Shown here: positions 15,201 to 27,200 of the stretch, piece after piece | How positions within the stretch are numbered: position 1 is the first letter of the stretch | Layout: the number at the start of each line of letters is the position of its first letter | Assembly (NCBI GenBank): GCA_028023455.1 | Contig: JAQFVV010012424.1 | Location: 912,001-976,000 of the forward strand | Direction of reading: 5' to 3' | DNA: 64,000 nt | Origin: Epiperipatus broadwayi | Taxonomy: Eukaryota; Onychophora; Udeonychophora; Euonychophora; Peripatidae | Made by a program: the position numbers and the translations under genes | The notes under the pieces: model-generated | Told to the model about the DNA's origin: nothing | Database searches by the model: none | What the model saw: only the letters and a program-made list of their open reading frames with translations

Positions 15201-18200
15201 TAGGAAATTATAAAAAGCGAAATAAGAGAAATGATAATAAAGATAAGAAGAAATGGATTAAAATTTCATATTTACCTAATGTATACAAAATTTTATGTAA
15301 AAAAAGGAAAAAATATTTGGATGAAAATATTAATGTGGGATGGGCCAATAGTAGAAATTTAGATAAGTTAATAACTAATTATAGGTTAATAGATGAGATA
15401 CAATATAAAAGGGGAATGGTTTATAAAATTACTTGTAAATTTTGTAATATGGTTTATTATGGGCAGACAGCAAAGCAATTGAGCGAAAGAGCTAAGGAAC
15501 ATAATGGGCTATCGATAGGAAAGATGATAAGTCAGCATTATATGTTCATTATTTGCAAACTGGACATAAAATTAATTGTACTGATAGTATAAGGGCTTTA
15601 AATTATATAAAAGATGTTAATAGACCAGATTATATGAAACAAATTATATTATGTATAATAAAACTAATTGTATGAATATATATAAGGGCATTGGAATGAA
15701 TAATAAATGGTTGATGAAAAAGAATGGATAGATAACTGATGTGGATGATTGTTTGGAATGCATTTTACGAAATGAAGATTTAAATTATAGTAGAGTTGTA
15801 TAAGTTATATGATAATATAGGCTGTCCAATTCAGTTTCAGCTGTTCTATATGAATTGTTTATACTAATTGTATATTTCTTTTATTCTTTTGTCTTTTATT
15901 TTTACTTATCATGTATTAACATAGATGTCGCTATGTATATGTAGTCGTAGTATTTTGAAGACATGTTTGAAAAGGGCAAAAAATAAATTTGCCGAAAAAG
16001 GCTTTTTATATAATTAATATAAGTGTTATGTTTTGTTGTTTATAAATATGTTTTTATAACATTTTATTTGATTTCGAAGGATTAGTACAACATAAAAAAC
16101 GAAAAAGAAAAAGGTATTTTCCGTTTTCTTCTGTTTTAAGTATTGTTAATTTTAGAATGTATATGACCCAAAAATTTTGATTTATATATATTTATAATTC
16201 AATAAATAAAATTAGCATTTCTTTTTCATATATTTTGAGTTACGTGATAGCATATATGCATATATCTGTAATTGTATAAAGGTACAATTTGGGCCTCTTT
16301 TTTGAAAAAAAAAAAAAAAAAACTATAACAGAGTCTTTCAGATTTATCTAACTTAAAAATTAGAAATCTTTTAATGATAGAGAATCAAAGCAACTTAATT
16401 GCCCAACTGATGAGTGCTGGTTCAGCACGAAATGCATCTTGGGGGTCATTTGTCTTTTATTGTATCTTTATTTATATGAAGTTGCTATCTATAAAAAATA
16501 TATTACGCATGGGAGAAGGAGAAACATTAATCTGATTAACTGAAAAAATTAAAATATAATTTTAATTTGGTTCAATATACTGAATCTTTTATAAACATTT
16601 AAAATTAAAAGTAACAAAAAGGACAAGCATTTCTGCTTTGCTTAAAAAGAAAAAAAACAAACTAAAATAAAATTAGAAATATAAAATTATTTCTAGCAAG
16701 TTTTATTTTAATCACCATTTTTTTAATAAACTTATAGATTGTCAGACAAGAATTATAAAATTTTTTACATTTCTGACTTTAAATTCATACATTAAAAAAT
16801 ACACTTTTTTACATATATAAAATTATATAATAAATTTTAGCTGTATTCTGCTACTGTTATACATTAATGATTTTATAATACATAAAATAAAGCTTATCAT
16901 TTGCTTATATATTATACATTAGTTAAATATCACTTATATAGCTGACAGTTCTTTTTATTATCTTTTCAATCAATCTGCATAATACATATCACCTTTTTAT
17001 CTATATGATTATTTTTTATTAACTGAGTTTAATTTTGTTTATTGTGTTATAATAATAAATATTAAGTTGTTTTTTTTTGTTGGTGTGTAAATATTTGTAT
17101 AAAATATATTTAACCATTAGAAACCATTCAACACTTAGACAATCCTAGTATAGATAACAATCAAGAATTTCAAACTGCTATCAAGACAACCTCCTTTTAA
17201 CAATAGAGGTGCAATTCCACCTCTGTTAATGGTCTCATATATTTATAAAGATACGAAAGATTGCAACTTGACCACAGAGATTGAAATTATTGGAGAGAAT
17301 TTAAATAAACCTCCTTAAACAGGTAAATATAATCTGTTCTGAATGCAGACTAATAAATAGCCAATTATAACATTACAAATTGCAATTAATTTTCAAATTG
17401 CATCCAAATTATTACGTAAATAATATGTGTAATGATGCTCAAGAAAAGTATTAGTTTCATTAGCATAAACTATGGACTATCATTACTTACACTGAAAAAT
17501 TGAATTCATGCTGGCAAGTAACAATCAATTTGAAATTGAATGCTAAAAGTTTACAATATAGGACTTTACGAAAAGGAAATATTGTAATTTATTCAGTTAA
17601 AGCTGCCATGATAATATTTATAGCTATAAATTCATTTAAATCTAGCATTATAATATTTAAATAGAAGCATATTTAATTTCTAGTACTTATGCCAAAATTT
17701 TAATTTTTTCATATTATGTACCTTGAATTTCGAATGTATCTGTGCAGTTAGCATGTATATGTGCAAAGAGAAAATCAGTAACATTTTAGAATATAAAGTT
17801 ATTTTATTAACTGTTACTTTAAGAGCTTTTAATTTAATTTTAATCAAATACATATGTAAATGGAATATTTCTATAATTGTATTCACGTAAAAATTTATTT
17901 GTAAAAAAAAAAAAAACATTTTGTTTTCAATTATTTAAATAAAAGAAGGAAAAAAAGTGGGAAAATATTAGGAACAGAAAACCTTGCGTAAACTTGATTG
18001 TATTTATAAAAATTAATCAGAACTATTAATTTAGTCAGAAGTGTAAATTATTGTTTATATAATTTTCTATTAAATAATTATATTTTGTGAAGAAATTATT
18101 GTGAATTATACTATTCTCTTTACTATATTATGTGTTTAATAATTATTTTTGTTTATATTTCTTGATATATCAAACATTAATATTATCTAAATTTTTGTTC

Positions 18201-21200
18201 TACTTAAGTTAATTCCAGACATATTTATGAAAAACAAACAATTAGGAGATAGATAAGCAAGGAGTCTCCTTTAAATCAAAGCTTCTCGTCCTTTTTCCAC
18301 TTGTGATATCCTTTTTGCCCAAGAAATTTCCCACTACCGCAGTTATATAAGTTGAATAATTCATTAAGAAATTTATTTTAAAATTACTCTTTGGTATGCA
18401 TATAATTTTAACCATTTATTAAAAACTAAAGCAAATTTACATTCTAATAAAATGAATGTGCTTGTTTATTTTGATATAAGAAATTATATCTAGAACGTCA
18501 GGGTGTAAGATCACTTTTACGAAGGCATATTACAACAGTTCTGGCCAGTTGAATTCCAAACACCCTCACGATATATGATAACGATCTGTTAAGTGTGCAC
18601 ATTTTCATAGTGTCACGAAGCACATCAGCAGGCTGTAATATTGGTGTGCAACACCATCTAAGCCTGCAACGGCTAATATGAACGGAAGTGTTCTATAAGC
18701 GTGGAAATATTGGCCGCGTAAATGGCATATTTCTGTGCGCTTGCATAGAAAGTATTCTTGGTTTCAACAAGCTAAGAGAAGACTACCCCATTTTCTCCTA
18801 ATGTTTCTATTGACTAGTACGCTTTTTCAAGGTTTAATTTTTTTTCCCTCTGCTTTTTTTTTTTTTAAAAAATGATTTTTTTAAATATCTTGATTAATTT
18901 ATTGTTAGTTTTTTTTAAATGACATTATTGTTGTCTCTTTATCTTCTCTCTTCACATTTTTTTTTTGTTGAAATTAGTTTTATTGGTTGGACATTTAATC
19001 TTGTTCCATGTGATATTTGGAGCAATTCTGCAAATATTTTTAAAAACAACATTCCTTACTCATATAATAAATGGGATCCATTTACATTTCAGCCCAATAT
19101 TACAGTTAATTATGTACAATATATCTTTTATATCTGTTGCCTGTGAAAATCTTCATTTTAACTATTACATTTTTTATATGCACATATATTCTTTACATTT
19201 TTTATTGTTTCTCAAATATTTATTGTGCTTTACTTCATTTTAGTTTTATTGTAATTGATTTCATTTACATTTTTTCTCTGTATTGAGTACTGTGATATAT
19301 AATGTTTCAAAAAAATTCAGTTTTATACCTTTTTCTCCATTTCTCACAATTTTTAGCTTTTTTTCCCTCATTTTTTTACTAATCATTTAGTAAAGTAGCA
19401 ACACAATCAAGGCTAATTACATTTTGAATAAAAAAACACAACTCTATTTTTTATTCCTAGAAATGGTATTCATCTTATAGCTAAAGATGCCATTCTATGG
19501 CACGGTTTTCGTGCTAAAACACATAAAAATGCTGTTTCCGCGGCCGACACGTTCGAACCCGTGTTTTCTATAATACAACTTTGTTGTGCTACAGATGCAG
19601 GCCGCTATGTCGCATCGCAGTACAGCATGTATGTCGCTAAGCAGTAATTACATTTTCCGAATTTGCACAGTTTATAAAATAATTACGTCTTGATGAGAGA
19701 TTTTGTATTTGAATTGTATTGAAATGTTGTTTTCATTGGATTTTTTTATTATTTTAAACTATTGAAATGTTCAGATTTTTTAAAACAATAATTATAAGAC
19801 TTTTTACAACGTACTGTATTGAACTTTTATTTGGGTAAATGTTAAATATCTATGTTTTTATTGAGTTGCAATTAGGTAACGTGTCAAGTAACGTTCTGTT
19901 AGTAACATTCCACGAGACAAAGAAGATTCTACCATCTGTATATTTTTGAAGTAAAAAAGAGCGGTACGAAAAAAATATCCAGTAAGAAAAGTCCAAATAT
20001 ACAGTTTTTTTTGTGAATTTAATAAAAAGCAAATATTATAAACATGTTTAATAAGTAAAGAAGACATTTGTATGTGTTTGTTGTTCTTTAAAAAAGTTTG
20101 AGTTTTTTTCTTCTGTCCGAGTACGCTTACGATTTTGAATTTTTTTATTTTAGCATTACAAACAAACAGAACACTAACCTTAAAACTAACCCTAACCCTA
20201 AACCTAACCCTAAACTAACCCTAAATCTAACCGTAACAATTTTTACTTTTATTACAATTATTATTTTTAGTTGAACAACAACAAAAAAAGTCGTAACACA
20301 AGTAAAAAAATATCCGATAGAAAATTGATAAAAAAAAAGCCGTAACACAAGTAAAAAAATATCCGATTGAAAATGTATAAAAAAAAGCCGTAACACAATT
20401 AAAAAAATATACGATAGAAAAACACGAATCAAATTTTAATTTGTTGATTTTATTTTACATTTATTATTATCATTTAAATTGTATACGTTAATAAAAAATA
20501 ATATTTATAAAAGACGATTTTGTTTAGTTTTTATTTTCGCATTACAAAAAAGGACAGAAAAATTATTAAAATCAATGGCCCATGAATGTTCATATTTTAT
20601 AGTTTTAGCGTGAAAACGGCGCCATCCAACGGGATCTTTATCTATAATACAAGCACCCTAGAAATATACCATTTCACCAGCCTTCACCCAACAAAAGAGG
20701 AAATTTTCTACGTTATAAACGCAGAAAAGTCCTCACGTTATGTTGGACGGAGGAGGTGACGGTGACAGAAGCCAACACAAATGAGACTTCTTTCTACGAT
20801 AAAACACAGAAAGAGTTCCCGACGGCTGCCGGTTATGGCTTTTTTTTTCTATGCTAAAAGCAAAGAGAAAGAAATGTCTTGATCGGCTGCCATAGTAGTC
20901 GATTTTGTTCATCATTTTCTCCTAATAGTAGAATATCTATTTTCTCTGTAGTTTCGTGTGAGAGTGAGTATTTGAAGCAGTCGTAGTTTTTTAAAATTTG
21001 ATAAGACGTCTTTTTTTTTTAACATGTTGTAACTTACTTTACTGTTGTAAGTTTAGTAATAATGTCCTGAAGATTCCATTACGAATGGGTAACCCTCAAA
21101 AATTGCTTTTAAGGGTGCAAAACGGAAAAAAAATTTAAGGATCACGCGAAAGTACCGTTTTCGCGAGAATTCATCTGACAAGTTACTTTTTTGCTATATA

Positions 21201-24200
21201 TATATACGCACAAAAAAAAAACAACCCAGTGTCTAATTATTAGGAATTACTTGTCCAAAAAAAGAAAATTAGTCGGGTATTATTATTATTATTTTTTGTT
21301 ACATTTATTATTTCAAAATAAGTTAGTTTTTATATCTATACACTAACAAAAACAACCCAGTTCCTGCTTAATTACTGTCTTAAAAAAAACAAGAAAGCAA
21401 ATTCAACAGGGTTTGGTTTTTTTCAATGGAGTATTTGAATTACGGTATTTTTTTTTATATATACACAAGATTTACCAAAAAAAAAAAAAAACCCACTTTC
21501 TGATTAATTACTGTCAAAAGAAACGCAAATTAGTTGGCTATCATTTTTAAATGTAGTATTTCAATAACGGTACCCTTTTTATATAGACAGAATTAACAAA
21601 AACAACCCACACTCTGATTCGTTACTGTCCCCGCCCCCCAAAAAAAAAAGAAAACGGAAATTAGTCTGGTATCATTTTTTAATCGAGTCTTTCGATGACG
21701 GTCCTTACTAATAGTAGTCTGGTATCAATTCTAAATTGTAGTATATAAATGACGTTACTTTTGATAGATTTAGAATTACGTATTGCTTTTTTAATAAAAA
21801 TAATTGATTTTTACTCTTGGCCAAAAATACCATAACTTTAAAAAAAGACACACGTAAAGTCCAAAAAAAAAAAAAATGAGAAAAAGCCCCTTAACTTTAA
21901 CGACACACACGCAAACTCAAAAACAATCTAAGATTAATAAACATTGACTTATTACGTCTTGCTTTTGAATCAAATGATTGATTTACTCTTGCAAAAAAAA
22001 GGTACCGTAACTTTAAAAAGACACACATAAAGTCCCCCAAAAAAATATTAGAAAAAGCCCCGTAACTTTAAAGACACACGCACAAATTCAAAAACAAGAT
22101 AAGATTAATAAACATTTACTTATTAAATCATCTTGCTTTTGAATAAAAGTATTGATTTACTCTTGTAAAAAAAAAATCACCGTAACTTTAAAAAGACACA
22201 CGTAAAGTCCAAAAAAAAAAAAAAGTTAGAAAAACACCGTAACTTTAAAAAGACAAACTCAAAAACAAGATAAGATTAATAAACATTTACAAAAATGAAA
22301 AAAACTAACATCATATAATAGTATTGGTTAGTAGAATATTTTATTACAAATCTAAGAAATCGGATCTTTTTAGATCAAATCGATCATTTAGGTCGGGCCC
22401 CGGAATCGTTATATGTATATGTTTTCGATTAGCATCAACGCCATCTCTAGGCGAACACCAAGGATGAGAATACAACTGAATTTACTAATTATTCAAAATG
22501 TTAATGAAAATCCACTCTAATCGGTTTAATTTTTAAGGGAGAGATTATTTTTATTCATTTTAATAACCTTGTAAACAAATTAATGTAATATAATGAAATA
22601 CGTATATAATAAACCATGCATACTAATACTAAACTAGCTCTTGTATATAAACAGATTACCAACTACTGTTTAAAGTATTCAGTCAAATCCCAACAATTAT
22701 CAAGGTTAATTATATTTTATATATACATAAAGTAGAGTTTCGTTTTGCCGCATTTAGATTTATATGAACCGTAAATTAGACAGTGGTAAATAATGGGGCA
22801 AATTTTCAAAATGATTTAAGATATTATCGAAACTCCATTCTAATCAAGTAGAGATAATTTATTTTAATAACCTTTTAGACAAACTAACATAATATAATGA
22901 AGTATATAATAAATTAGACATGCTATTTAAACTGGTAAGTATATATAAAGAGATCATTTACCAACTAATGGTTAAAATATCTAGCCAACTTTTGCTAATT
23001 ATTAAGGCTAATTTTTGTTGAGTGATATGTTTATATACAATTGCCAGTTTAGCATTATCACATTTAGTTTATTTCATATTTTGTTATGTTACCTTTTATA
23101 AATATCCACATATATACTCTAATGCAAATTTTTTTAATATAATTCCTTAAATTTTTTAACAGTTTCGACTGTTCTGCAGTCCACATCGGAGCATTTGCGT
23201 AACCTTCCTCTTTTTATATAAAAAATTTTTTCGTTAGAGTGTATATGTGGAGATTTATAAAAGATAATATATATGAATATATGAAGAAACGCAAAAAAAG
23301 TAAAGGAGAAGATATAAGATTAATATTTTGTTATATTAAATTAAATTGTTTACAAGATTATTAAAACAGGTAAAACTCTCCATACAGTATTGCCACTCAG
23401 TGCCAACCAGAGTATAACAGTAATGTGCTAGCATAAGAAATAATGATCATCTGAAGATTATTAAAATGAATAGAATTTGCCTTGTAAAAATCTTATTTAA
23501 GTTGATTGGAACGGAATTTCATTAACATTTCAAAATTTGGTATTATTTATCATTGTTCACTTTAGATCCTAAATGGATAGAAAGTGGAGCTTTATTTTTT
23601 TTCTAAGTTAAAACATAATTAGCTTTAATAATTTATGTAATTTGGGTGAATACTTTAAACAGGTGAAGAATAATATAGCATGTTTGCTTTAATATATATA
23701 TTGATATGTGTGTTGATATGGATGTATTTCATATAACAAAGTTAATGTCAAAATCTGATCCATTTTCAGTAATTGATTTTTAAGTATTAATAAATCCCGA
23801 GTGATAAAACATGTTATCAAAATAATTATTTTTTGTTTAGATTTTTATAGCGAAAAATATGTATATTCATGTATTTCTGTAACAATTAGGTAATTTTTAT
23901 CCTCAAAATTAGAATTCAGTACATATATTGAATAATTGATCGGCTTCACAGCTAATGATTTAAGAAGAATTTCAGATCATCAGGTCTCTATAATTTAAAA
24001 AAAAAAAAAGTCGTACATGAAAAAAAAAAAGATATCGTATCCACATATATTTTTTATAAATTTACTGAAAAAAAAAAAAAGGATTGCTGTTTATTACTTT
24101 GTATTCACCACAAGAAAGGGATCTGATTAGATATTAGTTAGTGTACCCTCCTGCTATATTGTTGTCCTGAATTTTAATTGAGGTTAAATTTAGAATTGTT

Positions 24201-27200
24201 TCTGAGCAAATTTAGAACTTTTAAGTAACTCCTTTTGATTCAGTAAGCCACTGATATTATTAGTTAGAATATAAAAATACCAGTTTAAGATTGTAAATCA
24301 AAAAACATTAGTGATTTACCTTAGCTTTTTTTCACAATTGATCACAGTCGATGATTGCACATCCTTTGTTTCTTTTTTGCCATTATATATATATATTCTT
24401 TATTTAATATTTATTTTTATGTTAGTTTCTATTCTTTCCATTATTATTTATTATTTTGAATCATGGCCTGATATGATTGAAATAATTTTTATATATTATA
24501 TAGGTACATGTATGAATTCCTTTACGGATGGATGGTTTCGGCATTAACAAGAGCAGATAGTTTTTTGCTGGAACAGGAAACTATTCAAGGTGAGCATGAT
24601 ATTATTTTCTGGAAGTATTTAAAAAGTCATTTTATTCTTTTTTAAGATTGAGCATATAATAAAAGATTTTAAATATGTTGGAAATTCATTTAATCATTAT
24701 GGTTAGTTAGAATTAATCGATTTCATATTCTGTAGAACTGAAAAATGAAACAGCATATTATTTATATTTTCTACTAGATACATATTTAAAATATAGCATA
24801 TTTACAAATAGTACAAAGAAAGCTAATCTTTGCTGAATATATTGATTAAAATTAAATAGTTATCTTAAGTTCAGATGTCATTACTTTTAATAATTCTTCA
24901 GAATCAAACAATTCTTGGGCAGATAGTAAGGGTTAATTCATTCAGTTTAAGTAATTCCTTTTCATCATTGCAATTTTAATTCCTCAAATGAAAGTTTTGT
25001 CATAAATGGATTTCTTTTGAAAAAAATCTGTCATCATCATGAAGTGCATCTTTTCTAACATTGCATAACTTATCTTCCAAATATTCAATAGTATATCCTA
25101 AAGATCACAGATTTCTAATGTAACTAAAATCAAATTTGTAAAAACTTGGTTCAAACAAAAGCATTAATGTTAATGTGAATATGATTCTCCATTTTATCAA
25201 GTAATTTATTTCATTGTTCTCTGAGCTTTCATATCTAGATTACATAATTCTAATAATGTTAAACAATATCCTTGATACAAATTATAACACAGTTCTACAT
25301 AACATACAACTCTTCACCTAAGAGTATCAACAAAATGCTAATATTTATTAAAAGAATGTTTGGAAGATATTTTGCCAATTTCATTAAAAAAAGTATAAAC
25401 TGATTGTTTTAGATTTGATTGAATAATGTACAAAAAATAAGTGGCAGCAGTGCCCTCATCTAACATAAATGGGCACATATTGCAATAGTTTGTAAAATTA
25501 TTACCTGCAATTTTTAAAAGGTATACATATTTCATAGTTTGATAATTATGATTGTTTTATTAAATGCCTTTATTTAATTTAAGACCTGTTTTTTCTGGAT
25601 CAAATTTTATAACTAATTTTTAATCTGCTGCTGAGTCAATTTTCTTCAAATTTTGTACGCATTTGGCTTCAATGACAATGTAATATAATAATACAATTTT
25701 TTAGGCTTGGTCAGCCTAACAATTTTAATGGGCCGCATTTCAAATTGCATTCAAATCAGTGCAGTAAATTTTTAGTCGTGAACAATAAATGGTGTTATAT
25801 TTTTGAAGAAAACACTTATGTTTAATTTGGAAAAGAAATTTTAGGGACGTTTGCAGTTAGTTAAAAGAAAGGAAGGATGAAAATTTATTTCCTTTTAGTC
25901 TATTTATGTGGAACTTGCTTTTTTCAACTGCTGACTTAATAAAAATAAAATTCTTGCAACTAATTTTAAACCTACTTTTGTGATTTCTTTCAATTTTGTA
26001 CATATATTTGTACAGATTTCAGTGTAAGATTTTGTGCTTAGAAAGAACAGATTTTCTTTAAAGTATGTACTTGTGCTTGATTTTGATGGCTATGCAATGT
26101 AACTGCAATATGTCAGGTTTGTTCAGCCTAAAAGTGTTGACAAGCTGCACATCAAATCACATTCAAATTGGTTCTCTGCAATAGATGGCGCTATATTTTT
26201 TAAAATGTTTTCATTTAATTTGAGAAGAAATTTTAGGGGCATTCACAGTTGATTAAAATAGAAAGGAAAAGAAATGAAGGATGAAATTTTAGTTTCCTTT
26301 TGGACTGTTTATATAAAACTTGCTTTTTTATAATTCTGTTTTCATAAAAACAAAAATTTTGTAACTAATTTTAAATGATTTTATTACTTATGCACAAACA
26401 TTAAAAAATAACAAATATAAAAAATATTTTTTAAAAAACCTTTTATTTAATATAGTTTGTGATCAAACTAAATACTGTATTATTGCTGAATTAACTAGTT
26501 TATGAATACCCAACACTTTTATATAAAGTTATATATAATAACCAAATTGTGATCCAAGAAAAAACGTTTTTTTTTTTGCTTCTTAGTGCACTAATCTTTA
26601 AATTATATAAAATAATTTTTTTACAAATATTTTTTATATATTAGATGTAATTGTATTTTCATTTATATAATTTTGGATATTGTAAATTTCATTTAGAAGC
26701 GTTTTAATGTGTCAATTTTTGAAATGCATTTTTAAGTTCTAATTGAGATATAAAGTGTAGATTGTTTTTTCAAAATGTTTTGATTATAACTTTTTTTTAG
26801 ACTTTTTTTATTTTGCATAGTATCTTAATTCAAGCAAAGATAAATATTCTCATTTGTTTTTGAAATTATCAAAGCTATTATTATCAAACTGTCTATTTTG
26901 GTGCCATACTGCATGTGTGTAAATATACTGCATTATTGTTACAGATCAACCTTTTCTGCTTCTGTTAATAAAATATATCCTGAAATTTACTATACAACTT
27001 GATTTCTTTATTTAGAGGTTTTCTTCATTGTTTTTTTTGCACACACATATGCATACAACATATAAATTAAACAGTGAGAAACATTAAAATCTGCACTATT
27101 ACTCTTAAATATTATTATATACATATATTTTTTCTGTATAATATATAATAATTACTATTATTTTTATTCAATATTCTTTTTGACTTTTCTTATGCCATTG

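Larger units (their letters stand above)
12512..16330 (+). mobile_element. Penelope-like retroelement, nearly complete, inactive
   Basis: This 3.8 kb insertion is bounded by 26-bp direct repeats. It holds a broken reverse transcriptase plus GIY-YIG reading frame on the plus strand (about 13940-15620). A 624-bp segment at 13265-13888 is an inverted copy of the 3' region at 15457-16070. A direct repeat pair (13041-13164 and 16150-16265) is also present. Such partial inverted and tandem pLTR arrangements are characteristic of Penelope elements. A 3' poly(A) run lies at about 16304-16322. The 5' end has a perfect AACGCAA/TTGCGTT hairpin (12572-12587). Frameshifts make it non-autonomous. Confidence 0.9.
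22495..23700. repeat. Direct and inverted copies of an AT-rich repeat around a MITE
   Basis: A unit with CCA.TCTAATC..., TTTTAATAACCTT, AATATAATGAA and TACCAACTA is present twice in direct order (about 22495-22815 and 22816-23030). It recurs inverted at about 23440-23700; for example GATTGGAACGGAATTTC near 23500 is the reverse complement of the 22840 region. A separate MITE sits between them. No coding content is seen. Confidence 0.65.
9638..24503 (+). other. NAA35: NAA35 intron 3 (14.9 kb) with Penelope elements and satellite block
   Basis: The donor is GTAAGT and the acceptor TTATATAG. Its recognisable contents are listed separately. I see nothing identifiable in 9638-10600, 11600-11880, 12120-12480, 16480-17190, 17240-18480, 18800-19480 and 23710-24500, apart from AT-rich runs and homopolymers. 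Confidence 0.9.

Noticed and set aside
19535-19570. tRNA gene suggested by GTTCGAACC
   Set aside because: T-stem pairing is out of register with the conserved loop and no A box is found at the right distance.
20145-20432. 95-codon minus-strand open frame with LGLGLGL
   Set aside because: It is generated by the CCCTAA-type array and the 48-bp minisatellite.
23955-23990. CTGATGATCTGAAA on the minus strand as a hammerhead
   Set aside because: There are only three bases between the two boxes, so no stem II is possible.
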